Shown here: positions 14,953-23,249 of the stretch, piece after piece
How the letters are laid out: the number at the start of each line of letters is the position of its first letter
How positions within the stretch are numbered: the stretch's first letter is position 1
From: Nitrobium sp046350935
Lineage (GTDB): Bacteria > Nitrospirota > Thermodesulfovibrionia > Thermodesulfovibrionales > Dissulfurispiraceae
NCBI GenBank assembly: GCA_046350935.1
Contig: JAXLZK010000006.1
Span: 74,601 to 138,600 of the forward strand
Direction of reading: 5' to 3'
DNA length: 64,000 nt
Program-made: the position numbers and the translations under genes
Notes under the pieces: model-generated
The model's database searches: none
What the model saw: the letters and a program-made list of their open reading frames with translations, nothing else
What the model was told of the DNA's origin: nothing

Positions 14953-15981
14953 TCAGCCTTGCCACTGCCGGGCAACCTGCATGAACCGCTGCAGGTTTTC
15001 ATAGGGGATGGTGGGAGGGATGTCGCAGCCAGGCATGAGGATGAACCCCCCCTCGGTCCCCACTGCCCCGATGACTCGCCTTGAGGCCTCCTCCACTTCC
15101 TGCACCGTGCCCTGCAGCAGTACCTTGACCGGATCGATGTTGCCCGCTATGCACATTTTACCGTGCAGTACTTCTTTGGCTTTTACCATGTCGGTCTTGT
15201 GGTCGAGGCTTGCGCAGCTTGCCCCGGTGGAGGGAAAGAGGTCGAGCCGGTCGGTGGTGTTCCCGCAGATATGAACGATGGTGTGGACCTCATACGACCG
15301 CGCCCAGTCGGTGAGCCTCTTTAAGTACGGCACCACGAACTGCTCAAACTGCTTCCGGGAGATGAGGTCCCCCGAGGCGGTGGGGTCCCCGACAAGAATG
15401 ACCTCCAGTATCCGCTCCCGGACCAAAGGCTCAAAAAAACGGAGGAGCAGCCGGGTGGCAAAATCAAGCACCCGATGCACCCAGGCTGGCTGCTTGAAGA
15501 CCGCCTTCATCATCACTTCCTCCCCGATGAGCCGCGCCGCAAGGGTGAAGGGTCCCCACGCGGTCATGGTCACCACATACTCCTCCCCGATCCGGGAATG
15601 GGTCTGCCGGAAGGCCTCCCTGATGGTGGTCATCACCGGGTCTTGGTCGAGGCGCTCCATGTCGAGGCCTGCCAGGTCCTTTTCCGAAAAAACAATAGGG
15701 TCCTCCAGGTCGGGAGCCCCGATCTCCCGGTACTTGATCCTGCCCCCAAGGGCCGCCACCGGAAAGTTGGGGTACCCCGAGCCCACATACACGATGTCGC
15801 TCCGCAGTCTGCCGGCCATCTCCACCAGCATCCCGGCCATCTTTACGGCGTCCCCGGCCATCTCCTCAAAGGTAATGCCGTAGTGATGGACGCTCCACAT
15901 CCCCCCGCCCACCAACGCCGCCGGTATCCTCTCCGCTCGCCCTCCGCTCAGTGCCCTCAGTATTACTTCTCTCGGTGTCAT
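14953..15981 (-). CDS. Uroporphyrinogen decarboxylase-family methyltransferase (MtaA/CmuA-like)
   Basis: This 342-residue TIM-barrel protein of the UroD family belongs to the branch that transfers methyl groups between corrinoid proteins and thiols or pterins. It lacks the uroporphyrinogen-binding N-terminus typical of HemE. It keeps zinc-site candidates: the HICGN motif (His and Cys), GASCASLDHK, GNIDPVKVL and PGCDIP. ATG 15981 follows AAGGAGG. MtaA-type enzymes need a corrinoid protein and a substrate-specific MtaB-type partner, and neither is visible in the window, though an assembly gap follows directly. A role in methyl entry to the Wood-Ljungdahl pathway is plausible but unproven. Confidence 0.85.
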   Translation of the reverse strand: MTPREVILRALSGGRAERIPAALVGGGMWSVHHYGITFEEMAGDAVKMAGMLVEMAGRLRSDIVYVGSGYPNFPVAALGGRIKYREIGAPDLEDPIVFSEKDLAGLDMERLDQDPVMTTIREAFRQTHSRIGEEYVVTMTAWGPFTLAARLIGEEVMMKAVFKQPAWVHRVLDFATRLLLRFFEPLVRERILEVILVGDPTASGDLISRKQFEQFVVPYLKRLTDWARSYEVHTIVHICGNTTDRLDLFPSTGASCASLDHKTDMVKAKEVLHGKMCIAGNIDPVKVLLQGTVQEVEEASRRVIGAVGTEGGFILMPGCDIPPTIPYENLQRFMQVARQWQG

Positions 15982-16057
15982 GCCTCAACGCCTCCTTAAT
16001 GGCCGGGATAAACCCCCATTCCCTGCCGGGGGTGTCTACCGCAAAACCGGCTGCCGC

Positions 16058-17116
16058 CTATAGCCCCTGGAAACCGGCATCCGAGAAATGAGAATAGACC
16101 GCCTGTATTTCCTCTTGCTGCTCGATAAGAGTCCCGACAACCTTCGGATCGAAATGGCTGCCTTTGCATTCCTGAACGAGCCGCACCGCATCGTCCAGGC
16201 TCCATGGCTCCTTGTACGGCCTCTTCGAGGTGAGCACATCGAAAACGTCCGCCACCGCGCTGATTCTCCCCTCGACGGGGATCGCTTCTCCGGCGAGACC
16301 GGAGGGGTAGCCCGTTCCGTCATACTTCTCATGATGGGTCGCGGCGATGACCGAGGCGGCTTCGAGATAGGGGCTCGAACTGCCTCTCAGGATATTGTAC
16401 CCGATTGTAGTATGGGTCTTCAAAATCTCGAACTCGGCGCACGTCAGCTTCCCGGGTTTCAGCAGGATGGAATCGGAAATCCCTATTTTCCCGACGTCAT
16501 GGAGCGGAGCGGCATGGAATATCATGTTCTGTATCCCTTCGGCCAGACCCATTCCCCGGGCCAGCACCCTCGCATAGTGCCCCATCCGCACCGTGTGGTT
16601 GCCAGTCTCGTGGTCCCTGAACTCCGCGGCCTTCCCGAGGACCAGGAGAGTTTCGTGCTCCCTTTTCACAATCTCCCCGGTAGCCTTCGCCACTTCGCGT
16701 TCGAGGAGGTCTCCCCTGGCCTTCTGCATTACCTGGAAAGAGCGCAGGGAAGCGAGGTTCATCGCCCTGGCCGTGAACTCGGGGGCGTTGAACGGCTTCG
16801 TCAGAAAATCGGTTGCTCCGCTCTCGAGCGCCCTGATCCGGAGAGAGACATCGTCATCGACGGCGGTGATCATGACGATGGGGATATCGGAATGTATTCT
16901 GCGTATCTCCCTGGTCAGCGCCACCCCGTCCATCCCGGGCATGACAAAATCGGTAAATACCAGGTCGACCGGGTTTTTTCTTATATAGTCCAATGCTTCC
17001 AGCGGGTTCAGGAACAGAGCCGCCTTCAGCCCGATTCGCAGCGCCATCCCGCCGATAAGGTCGAGGCTCAGCTGGGAATCGTCGATCACGACCGCCCTCA
17101 TATCGTCCAGGTTCAT
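16058..17116 (-). CDS. Response regulator with HD-GYP phosphodiesterase output (RpfG-like)
   Basis: This 352-residue cytoplasmic regulator has a receiver domain (1-120, Asp in LVFTDFVMPGMDG) followed by a linker helix and an HD-GYP domain. Catalytic motifs are intact: HAAPLHDVGKIG (HD), HTTIGYNIL, AATHHEKYDGTGYPSGL (GYP) and DVFDVLTSKRPYK. It should hydrolyse cyclic di-GMP when phosphorylated. ATG 17116 is favoured over GTG 17119 because GGGGAGAAA precedes it. No histidine kinase is adjacent, so it is an orphan regulator here. A second HD-GYP protein and a diguanylate cyclase occur at 35634 and 37697. Confidence 0.94.
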   Translation of the reverse strand: MNLDDMRAVVIDDSQLSLDLIGGMALRIGLKAALFLNPLEALDYIRKNPVDLVFTDFVMPGMDGVALTREIRRIHSDIPIVMITAVDDDVSLRIRALESGATDFLTKPFNAPEFTARAMNLASLRSFQVMQKARGDLLEREVAKATGEIVKREHETLLVLGKAAEFRDHETGNHTVRMGHYARVLARGMGLAEGIQNMIFHAAPLHDVGKIGISDSILLKPGKLTCAEFEILKTHTTIGYNILRGSSSPYLEAASVIAATHHEKYDGTGYPSGLAGEAIPVEGRISAVADVFDVLTSKRPYKEPWSLDDAVRLVQECKGSHFDPKVVGTLIEQQEEIQAVYSHFSDAGFQGL

Positions 17117-17259
17117 CACTTTCTCCCCATATTATGGAACGTTTACAATAATACAATCCCGTACTCCATAAAGCAATATAGGGAAAACTGAAAACCCGGA
17201 TCCCCTCTCCCCCACCTGAGGAGACCCATTCAGCTCCGGAACGAAGCAGCCGGTTTCCT

Positions 17260-17272
17260 GGTATAATTGAGA
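17260..17272 (+). promoter_or_regulatory. Extended -10 promoter of msrA, leaderless type
   Basis: TGGTATAAT: an extended -10 (TGn followed by a perfect TATAAT at 17262-17267), then TGAGA and the ATG at 17273. No Shine-Dalgarno sequence is present. The transcription start predicted from the -10 falls on the start codon. No convincing -35 is visible, which the extended -10 could offset. Confidence 0.55.
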
Positions 17273-17908
17273 ATGAAGCGGTTTTTCCCCCTTCTCCTGT
17301 GCATTCTTATCGGAGGTCTTGTCGCGATGGCTGATGCGGAGAAAAAACAGAACGAGACCGGCATCCCCGTCAGGAGGACCGAGAAAGCCACCTTTGCCGG
17401 CGGCTGCTTCTGGTGCATGGAGTCCCCCTTCGACTCGCTGAAGGGAGTGATTTCCTCGACGGTGGGGTATACCGGGGGCCATACGAAGAACCCCACGTAT
17501 GAGGAGGTCTCCTCCGGAAAAACAGGGCACGCCGAAGCCATCGAGATCGTATACGACCCCTCTGTCGTCTCCTACGCGGAACTGCTGGATGTGTTCTGGA
17601 AGCAGATCGATCCGACCACGCGAAACCGGCAGTTCGCCGATGCGGGGACCCAGTACCGGACGGCTATCTTCTATCATAACGAGGAGCAGAAGAGGCGCGC
17701 CGAGGAATCGAAGAGAAAGCTGGAGAAATCGGGGAAGTTCCCTGTCCCCCTGGTCACCGAGATCGTGCCCGCCGCGGCTTTCTACCCTGCCGAAGAGTAC
17801 CACCAGAACTACTACAAGAAAAACCCTCTCCATTACAAACTTTACTTCAGCGGATCGGGACGGGAGGACTTCCTGAAGAAGATGTGGAGTCCGGGGTCAG
17901 GGAGATAG
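17273..17908 (+). CDS. msrA: Peptide-methionine (S)-S-oxide reductase MsrA, secreted
   Basis: This 211-residue enzyme reduces methionine-S-sulfoxide in proteins. The catalytic Cys lies in GGCFWCMESPF (about residues 43-53). STVGYTGGHTKNPTYEEV, GHAEAIEIVYDP and the late EEYHQNYY motif are all typical. Residues 1-22 form a signal peptide, so the enzyme acts in the periplasm or at the envelope, fitting protection of exported cytochromes. ATG 17273 is preferred to a TTG at 17267 that forms part of the -10 box. The catalytic residue is Cys, not selenocysteine. The 3' end overlaps the convergent hydrogenase-like gene by 12 nt. Confidence 0.95.
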   Translation: MKRFFPLLLCILIGGLVAMADAEKKQNETGIPVRRTEKATFAGGCFWCMESPFDSLKGVISSTVGYTGGHTKNPTYEEVSSGKTGHAEAIEIVYDPSVVSYAELLDVFWKQIDPTTRNRQFADAGTQYRTAIFYHNEEQKRRAEESKRKLEKSGKFPVPLVTEIVPAAAFYPAEEYHQNYYKKNPLHYKLYFSGSGREDFLKKMWSPGSGR

Positions 17909-18607
17909 GCGGGAGGCGAGCTCCCGCGCTTTTCCGTTGCAAAGGGCCGCAGGCCGCCCGAAGGGGTCGAGGGGGATTTCCCTGCCGAGGAGAAGCTGGA
18001 CCACGGTCCAGGCAACCGACTCCTCCTTTGCGGGACATCCGCCGATATTGATGGTGGTCTTTCCGGTCACTTCTCCCACCCCTTTCAACAGCGTCGGATT
18101 CGCCGGGGCCGGCTGCAGGGAGGGAACGCCTCCCCACGCAGCGCAGGTCCCCACGCATACGACGGCGCTCGCATGTCCGGAGAGATCCTCCACCGCCTCC
18201 CGGAACGCCACGTACGGCCCCTTCGCATCGTAGTCCCACGCCCAGATGGCGTCTCCGCCGCGCCCGACGGGAATTCCCCCTTCCACCAGGAGGATATACC
18301 CTCTGCCTGCATACGCCTTTCGCACCGCCTCCCTCTCGGCGCCCCCCGCAAGGGCCAGGAAAGTGGGATGGACGTCCGCATTGAGCGAGGCGACAAGCAC
18401 CTCGTCGGCGCTTTCGGGCGCGGGCGAAGCGATGCGGTTCAGGAGCGACCCGGAGCATCCCGCGCACATGCTTCCCCTCAACCGGATACCCACCGGTGTC
18501 GCATGCCGGACGAGGGCGTCCCTGAGCTCCGAAAGATCGCCGGCATCAAGGGAAACGGCGTCTGTCGAGGCTTCGCAGAAGCGGAGAAAATCGCGGCGGG
18601 TAATCAT
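17897..18607 (-). CDS. Truncated [NiFe]-hydrogenase small subunit-like protein
   Basis: This 236-residue protein matches the proximal [4Fe-4S] half of [NiFe]-hydrogenase small subunits: MCAGCSGSLL, VVCVGTCAAWGGV and INIGGCPAK supply the four proximal-cluster Cys. It stops shortly after DPFGRPAALCNGKAR, where normal subunits (about 300-370 residues) continue into the medial and distal cluster Cys. It opens with MITRRDFLRFC, a Tat-like twin-arginine motif, but the hydrophobic stretch expected next is absent. No large subunit or maturation gene is nearby. It could be a degenerate subunit, a repurposed one-cluster protein, or a piece of a lost operon. GGGGAGGAG precedes ATG 18607, so it is probably translated. 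Confidence 0.75.
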   Translation of the reverse strand: MITRRDFLRFCEASTDAVSLDAGDLSELRDALVRHATPVGIRLRGSMCAGCSGSLLNRIASPAPESADEVLVASLNADVHPTFLALAGGAEREAVRKAYAGRGYILLVEGGIPVGRGGDAIWAWDYDAKGPYVAFREAVEDLSGHASAVVCVGTCAAWGGVPSLQPAPANPTLLKGVGEVTGKTTINIGGCPAKEESVAWTVVQLLLGREIPLDPFGRPAALCNGKARELASRLSP

Positions 18608-19017
18608 GGCACTCCTCCCCGGGAGCGCGCACTGCCCGGAATGCGCCCCCTTTTTTGGGTGTGGAGGCAGCTGTCATCTGCTGCGGCAGCGTCTTGTCAT
18701 ATATCCGGCCCGGTTCTCCCGGCTCCGCTCCCAACACAGTCTGCCTCTACGCTATGCTACATGCAAAATACGTGCCTCCTTCTGCACGCTGTAACTTCAG
18801 GCAGTTGCTCTCTCCCCTTCCGTTTTCTGTATGGTTTGCCCTGCAATCCGGAACGGCAATTTTTTCCGGGGACTACGGGTTTCGCGCGGAAGCCGGCCTG
18901 ATCAGGCCGGCCTGCCGGCACGAGGTATGCCCCCTCTTTTTTTCTTTATTTCAGAAAAATCATAAAGGGGTTATAATGTTTATATTGTGAGCAGAAAACA
19001 TCGCTATGGAGGACAGC
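18608..19017. other. Gene-free stretch with palindrome and promoter
   Basis: About 410 nt between divergent genes with no believable coding frame. It contains a perfect 20-nt palindrome at 18892-18911 (8-bp stem GCCGGCCT, loop GATC) and a further CCGGC word just after it. It also holds the DUF3617 promoter, with TATAAT at 18972-18977 and a weak -35. The rest shows nothing recognisable. Confidence 0.6.
18972..18977 (+). promoter_or_regulatory. -10 box of the DUF3617 gene
   Basis: A perfect TATAAT in an AT-rich stretch; the best -35 candidate near 18949 (TTTATT) is weak. The predicted start near 18984 leaves a 34-nt leader containing GGAGGA, so this gene, unlike several neighbours, has a normal led message. 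Confidence 0.45.
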
Positions 19018-19443
19018 ATGACAGCACGAGTCGGTATCACGGGAATTCTGGCAGTGTCCCTTTTGGCCTCTTCCCTCGCCTTTGCAGAGGTGAACATGAA
19101 CGAGGGGAAATGGGAGATCACGGTGAAAACCGAAATGCCGGGCATGCCCGCTCAAATCCCGCCCATGAAGCACACCCAGTGCATTACGAAGAAAGAGGCG
19201 GTCCCCCACCCGTCTGAACAGAGCAAGGACTGCAAGATAACCGATGTGAAGATCAGCGGGAACACCGTGACCTGGGCCATCCAGTGCCAGGGAAAAGAGA
19301 ACTCGATGAGCGGCTCCGGCAGGGTCACCTACAAAAACGACTCCTTCGACGGGGTGGTCGACATGGCGGCGAATGTACCCGGGCAGGGCTCGATGAAGAT
19401 GCACCAGGTAATGAGCGGGAAGCGCCTCGGAGAGTGCAAATAG
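19018..19443 (+). CDS. DUF3617-family secreted protein
   Basis: This 141-residue exported protein has a clear signal peptide (about 1-24, ending LAFA) and a mature part typical of DUF3617. It opens with EGKWEITVKTEMPGMP, followed by HTQCITKKE, a middle Cys (SKDCKITDVK), VTWAIQCQG, and GSGRVTYKNDSFDG. Three or four conserved Cys may pair after export. The function of the family is unknown; members are often small periplasmic proteins. ATG 19018 is chosen over ATG 19006 because GGAGGA (19008-19013) lies correctly between them. It appears monocistronic. Confidence 0.85.
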   Translation: MTARVGITGILAVSLLASSLAFAEVNMNEGKWEITVKTEMPGMPAQIPPMKHTQCITKKEAVPHPSEQSKDCKITDVKISGNTVTWAIQCQGKENSMSGSGRVTYKNDSFDGVVDMAANVPGQGSMKMHQVMSGKRLGECK

Positions 19444-19483
19444 GAGCCCGTCTCCTCAGCCGGTATCCGGGGAAATATTTTTC

Positions 19484-19512
19484 TTGCCCTCCCCCCTCCG
19501 GTGTGCTATGAA
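19484..19512 (+). promoter_or_regulatory. Promoter of the MlaC-like gene, leaderless type
   Basis: TTGCCC (19484-19489), a 17-nt spacer and TATGAA (19507-19512), then six bases and the ATG at 19519. No Shine-Dalgarno site is present. Confidence 0.45.
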
Positions 19513-19518
19513 ATAGGT

Positions 19519-20250
19519 ATGATATCATCCGGCGTCTTCCATCGCGCTGCTGCCGTTCTCCCGCGGAGGACCACAGGGGGCTCTGTTCCCCTGTTCGCCC
19601 TTGTTTTTTATTTCTTTTTTTTCCTTTTCCTCCCTCTCCTTCCCGCGCATGCGGGGGAGCCGACGGACAAGGTGCGGCAGACGATCGAGGAGATACGCAG
19701 CGTCTTCAAGGATACGGAGCTCAAGAAGCCGGAGAACAGGGAGAAAAGGAACGCCCGGCTGCGCGCCCTCGTCGATGAACGGTTCGACTTCGAAGAGATG
19801 TCGAAGCGCACCCTTGCACGCTACTGGAGGGAGAGGACCCCGGAGGAGAGAAAGGAGTTCGTTGCACTCTACTCCGACCTGCTCAAGGACATCTACCTGA
19901 AAAAGATCAAGCAACATGAGGGCGAGCTCCAAAAGCATGAGGAAGACAAGGTACTGTACCAGGACGAGAAAGTTGAAGACCCCTATGCCTCGGTCCGGAC
20001 CCTGATCATCACCTATGAGGGAAAAGAGATACCCGTGGAATACAGGCTGTTGAAAAAGGACGGGGACTGGAAGGCGTACGATGTGCTGATAGAAGGGGTA
20101 AGCCTGCTGAACAACTACCGGACGCAGTTCGGGCAGATCATACGCTCCAGTTCCTACGAAGAGCTGGTGAAGCGCATCAAGGCAAAAAAGATCGTCGCTC
20201 CCCCCGAAGGCAAAAAAGAAGACAGGGAAGACAAGAAAGAAGAGAGGTGA
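19519..20250 (+). CDS. MlaC/Ttg2D-family phospholipid-binding protein
   Basis: This 243-residue periplasmic protein belongs to the MlaC family, which shuttles phospholipids between outer-membrane and inner-membrane Mla components. It has a basic N-terminus, a strongly hydrophobic signal segment (about 24-46, ending PAHA), then TDKVRQTIEEI, a FDFEEMSKRTLARYW helix, EFVALYSDLLKDIYLKKI, a YRLLKKDGDWKAYDV strand and a VSLLNNYRTQFGQII helix. The C-terminal tail is Lys/Glu-rich and low in complexity. Other Mla genes are not visible here. ATG 19519 is chosen because a promoter-like TTGCCC-N17-TATGAA ends six bases before it; an in-frame GTG at 19501 is the alternative. Confidence 0.85.
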   Translation: MISSGVFHRAAAVLPRRTTGGSVPLFALVFYFFFFLFLPLLPAHAGEPTDKVRQTIEEIRSVFKDTELKKPENREKRNARLRALVDERFDFEEMSKRTLARYWRERTPEERKEFVALYSDLLKDIYLKKIKQHEGELQKHEEDKVLYQDEKVEDPYASVRTLIITYEGKEIPVEYRLLKKDGDWKAYDVLIEGVSLLNNYRTQFGQIIRSSSYEELVKRIKAKKIVAPPEGKKEDREDKKEER

Positions 20251-20274
20251 GGCCCCGTTCAGAAGGGGGAAGTT

Positions 20275-22020
20275 TTATTTCTTTCCCGCCTTCTGGAGCT
20301 TCGCCCATTCGTCCTTCAGGGTGACCGTCCGGTTGAATACCGGTTTCCCGGGCGCCGAATCCGCCGTATCCACGCAGAAGTACCCCAACCGCTCGAACTG
20401 GAACCTGTCGCCCGGCTTCGCCTCTCCGAGGCAGGGTTCGAGGCGGCAGGAAGAAAGGACGTGCAGCGACGCCGGGTTCAGGGAGTCGGTGAATTCCTTC
20501 CCCTCCTCGACATCATCGGGGTCTTCCTTCCGGAAAAGCGTATCGTAAAGGCGCACCTCCGCAGCGACGGCATGCGGGGAGGAGACCCAGTGCAGCGTCG
20601 CCTTGACCTTCCGGCCGTCCGGAGCATCGCCTCCCCGCGTCGCAGGGTCGTAGGTGCAGTGCAGCTCCGCGATCCCGCCCTTTTCATCCCTCACCACATC
20701 GACGCACGTGATGAAGTAGGCATAGCGCAGGCGCACCTCGCGGCCCGGGGCCAGACGGAAAAACTGCTTCGGCGGGTCCTCCATGAAGTCGTCCCGTTCG
20801 AGGTACAGCTCACGGCTGAAGGGCACCTTCCGCGTCCCTGCCGAGGGGTCCTCGGGGTTGTTGACCGCGTCGAGGTACTCCACCCGGTCGTGCGGGTAGT
20901 TGTCGATCACCACCTTGAGGGGATGCAGCACCGCCATCGCCCGCGGAGCGCGCCTGTTCAGGTCCTCCCGCACGCAGTATTCGAGGAGGGCGAGGTCGAC
21001 GAGGCTCTCCCGCTTCCCCACGCCGATCCGCTCGCTGAAATTCCGTATGGCTTCGGGCGTATACCCGCGCCTCCGCATTCCCGCGAGGGTGGGCATGCGT
21101 GGGTCGTCCCAGCCGTTGACGTGGCCCTCGTTCACCAGCTTCAAGAGCTTCCTCTTGCTCAGGACGGTGTAACTGAGGTTCAGCCGGGCAAACTCTATCT
21201 GCTGCGGATGGTAGATGCCCAGCTCGTCGAGGAACCAGTCATAGAGGGGGCGGTGGTCCTCATACTCCATGGTGCAGAGGGAGTGGGTGATCCCCTCGAT
21301 CGAGTCGGAGATGCCGTGCGCGTAGTCGTACATGGGGTAAATGCACCACGCGTCCCCTGTTCTGTGGTGGTGCACCTTCTTGATACGGTACATCACCGGG
21401 TCGCGCATGTTGATGTTCCCTGACGCCATGTCGATTTTCGCCCGGAGCACCCGTGAGCCGTCCTCGAACTCCCCCTTCCGCATCCGCCCGAACAGGTCGA
21501 GGTTCTCCTCCACGGAGCGGGTGCGATAGGGGCTTTCCTTTCCCGGTGCGGTCAGGGTGCCGCGGTACTCCCTGATCTGCTCGGAGGTCAGGTCGCAGAC
21601 ATACGCCTTCCCCGCCTTGATAAGCACGACAGCGTACCCGTAGAGCCGCTCGAAATAGTCGGAGGCGTAGTAGAGCCGGTCGTCCCAGTCGAATCCGAGC
21701 CAGCGGACGTCCTGCTGAATGGCCTCCACATACTCCACCTCTTCCTTGCTCGGGTTCGTATCGTCGAAGCGGAAATTGCAGACCCCTCCGAACTCCCCGG
21801 CAAGGCCGAAATTGAGGCAGACGGATTTGGCGTGCCCGATATGCAGGTAGCCGTTGGGCTCCGGAGGGAAGCGCGTCATAAGCCTGCCGCCGTATTTGCC
21901 GGTCCTCATATCCTCCGCGATGAGGGCGCGGATGAAATGGGGCGGCGCAGCGGAGCCGGCCTCGCCCGCCCCCCCGGCCCCCTTCTCCTGTCTGCTCCTG
22001 TCCGTTTCCGGTGTGTCCAT
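20275..22020 (-). CDS. glnS: Glutaminyl-tRNA synthetase
   Basis: This 581-residue class Ic synthetase charges tRNA-Gln directly. It shows FPPEPNGYLHIGHAKS (HIGH motif), RFDDTNPSKEEVEYVEAIQQDV, the LNLSYTVLSKRKL version of KMSKS, the catalytic-core sequence YPMYDYAHGISDSIEGITHSLCT, and the GlnS anticodon-binding beta barrels at the C-terminus. Residues 1-26 are a non-conserved, Gly/Ala-rich extension. ATG 22020 has GAGGA 6 nt upstream and is preferred to GTG 22035. It is divergent from selD, with TACAAT on the minus strand near 22076 as a likely -10 for glnS. Confidence 0.96.
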   Translation of the reverse strand: MDTPETDRSRQEKGAGGAGEAGSAAPPHFIRALIAEDMRTGKYGGRLMTRFPPEPNGYLHIGHAKSVCLNFGLAGEFGGVCNFRFDDTNPSKEEVEYVEAIQQDVRWLGFDWDDRLYYASDYFERLYGYAVVLIKAGKAYVCDLTSEQIREYRGTLTAPGKESPYRTRSVEENLDLFGRMRKGEFEDGSRVLRAKIDMASGNINMRDPVMYRIKKVHHHRTGDAWCIYPMYDYAHGISDSIEGITHSLCTMEYEDHRPLYDWFLDELGIYHPQQIEFARLNLSYTVLSKRKLLKLVNEGHVNGWDDPRMPTLAGMRRRGYTPEAIRNFSERIGVGKRESLVDLALLEYCVREDLNRRAPRAMAVLHPLKVVIDNYPHDRVEYLDAVNNPEDPSAGTRKVPFSRELYLERDDFMEDPPKQFFRLAPGREVRLRYAYFITCVDVVRDEKGGIAELHCTYDPATRGGDAPDGRKVKATLHWVSSPHAVAAEVRLYDTLFRKEDPDDVEEGKEFTDSLNPASLHVLSSCRLEPCLGEAKPGDRFQFERLGYFCVDTADSAPGKPVFNRTVTLKDEWAKLQKAGKK

Positions 22021-22227
22021 GCTTGTTCCTCGCACTCCTTCGATGGTAGGGAATTCCCCGGCTCAAACAATATTGTACCACATCGCGCCTGCCGGTGAAG
22101 CCCGCCGCAGCACACCGCACTCGGCAGCAAGCCGGAGGAAAGAGCGTTGTCGCGCGCTGTCGGACGCGGCAGGACCGCACGGGCGCCTTTCGGGTGTTTT
22201 CTTTACCTCCCTCGGGGTGTGGCGTAG

Positions 22228-22233
22228 TATAAT
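22228..22233 (+). promoter_or_regulatory. -10 box of selD, leaderless type
   Basis: A perfect TATAAT followed by AGTGC and the ATG at 22239, with no Shine-Dalgarno sequence. The -35 is weak (TTTACC-like, poor spacing). This gives the same TATAAT-N5-ATG layout as msrA and thyX. Confidence 0.5.
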
Positions 22234-22238
22234 AGTGC

Positions 22239-23249
22239 ATGGTGTATAAACTGACTGAAAAGGTGAAGGCCGCCGGCTGAGCTGCCAAAATGGGTCCGGC
22301 GGACCTGGAAGAGATTATTGGCGCCCTCCGGTTCGACGGTAATCCCACGGTGCTTGTAGGCCCCGGCGACGATGCGGGGGTGTACCTGCTCGGCGGAACG
22401 GCGGTGGTGGAGACGGTGGATGTCATCACTCCGGTGGTCAACGATCCCTTTCTCTTCGGCGCCATAAGCGCGAACAATTCGATGAGCGACGTCTATGCCA
22501 TGGGGGGCAGGCCCGTCGCCGCCCTCGCCGTCGCGGGCTTCCCCTCCTGCGATTACGGGCCCGCCGTGTTCCGGGAGATCGTGAAGGGGGCACTGCATTC
22601 CCTTCAGCGGGCGGGGGCGGTCCTTATCGGCGGGCACAGCTTTGATGATCCCGAGCTGAAATTCGGGCTTTCCGTTACCGGCGTCGTCAACAGGGACAGG
22701 ATCCTCAAAGTCTCCGGAGCGAGGGAAGACGAGGTGATCGTCATAACGAAGCCCATCGGGATCGGCATTCTGACCACCGCGCTCAAGGGCGGCAGGCTCA
22801 CGGACGAGGAGATGCAGCCCGCCGTGGAATGGATGCTGACGCTGAACGACGCGGCGTCCTCGCTGGCCCTGCGGGCCGGAGCCACCGCCTGCACGGACGT
22901 CACCGGCTTCGGGCTGCTGGGACATGCCTTCACCATGGTAAGGGGGTCGGAGATCGATTTCATTATCGAATATACCGCCGTTCCTGTCCTCGAAAAGGTG
23001 CGTGGAATGATCGATGCGGGGATGGTCCCCGGCGGCGCCCACCAGAATCTCTCTTTTCTTGCAGGAAAGGCGGACTTTTCTCCTGAACTGCGTGAAGAGG
23101 AAAAGCTGCTGCTTTCCGACCCTCAAACCTCGGGAGGTCTCCTTTTCACCATGAAGGAGGAGGGACTTGCCCTTCTCAGGGGATCCTCTCTCTTCTTCTC
23201 CGTCATCGGCAGGGTCGTGAAAGGGACCGGCAAGATCGTCGTGCGGTGA
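22239..23249 (+). CDS. selD: Selenide, water dikinase (selenophosphate synthase), itself a selenoprotein with in-frame UGA
   Basis: This 336-residue enzyme makes selenophosphate from selenide and ATP for Sec-tRNA synthesis. The frame begins at ATG 22239 (MVYKLTEKVKAAG), then reads a UGA at 22278-22280, then AAKMGPADLEEI. The UGA sits exactly where SelD proteins carry the catalytic Cys or Sec, just before the conserved Lys, so it encodes selenocysteine. An automatic caller would start at ATG 22290 and lose the active site. Further motifs are VGPGDDAGVY, NSMSDVYAMGG, GGHSFDDPELKFGLSVTG and DVTGFGLLGHA. The downstream GH57 gene overlaps by 4 nt. A Sec-decoding system (SelA, SelB, SelC) must exist elsewhere in the genome. 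Confidence 0.93.
22284..22322 (+). promoter_or_regulatory. Bacterial SECIS-like hairpin of selD
   Basis: Directly 3' of the UGA codon. The outer stem is GCCAA (22284-22288) with TTGGC (22318-22322). The apical stem is GGTCC/GGACC (22293-22305) closing a GGC loop. Position and size suit a coding-region SECIS bound by SelB. The internal loop is large, so folding should be confirmed. Confidence 0.55.

Noticed and set aside
12938..15004. A plus-strand open frame of nearly 700 codons that runs through the N gap
   Set aside because: It is antisense to the 589-residue gene and continues only because N codons are not stops. It is an artefact of the gap filler.
17897..17930. Selenocysteine read-through as the reason for the short hydrogenase-like protein (TGA stop)
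   Set aside because: The sequence after the TGA (PRTPHLLQEV...) has none of the Cys motifs of the medial or distal clusters, so the stop is real.
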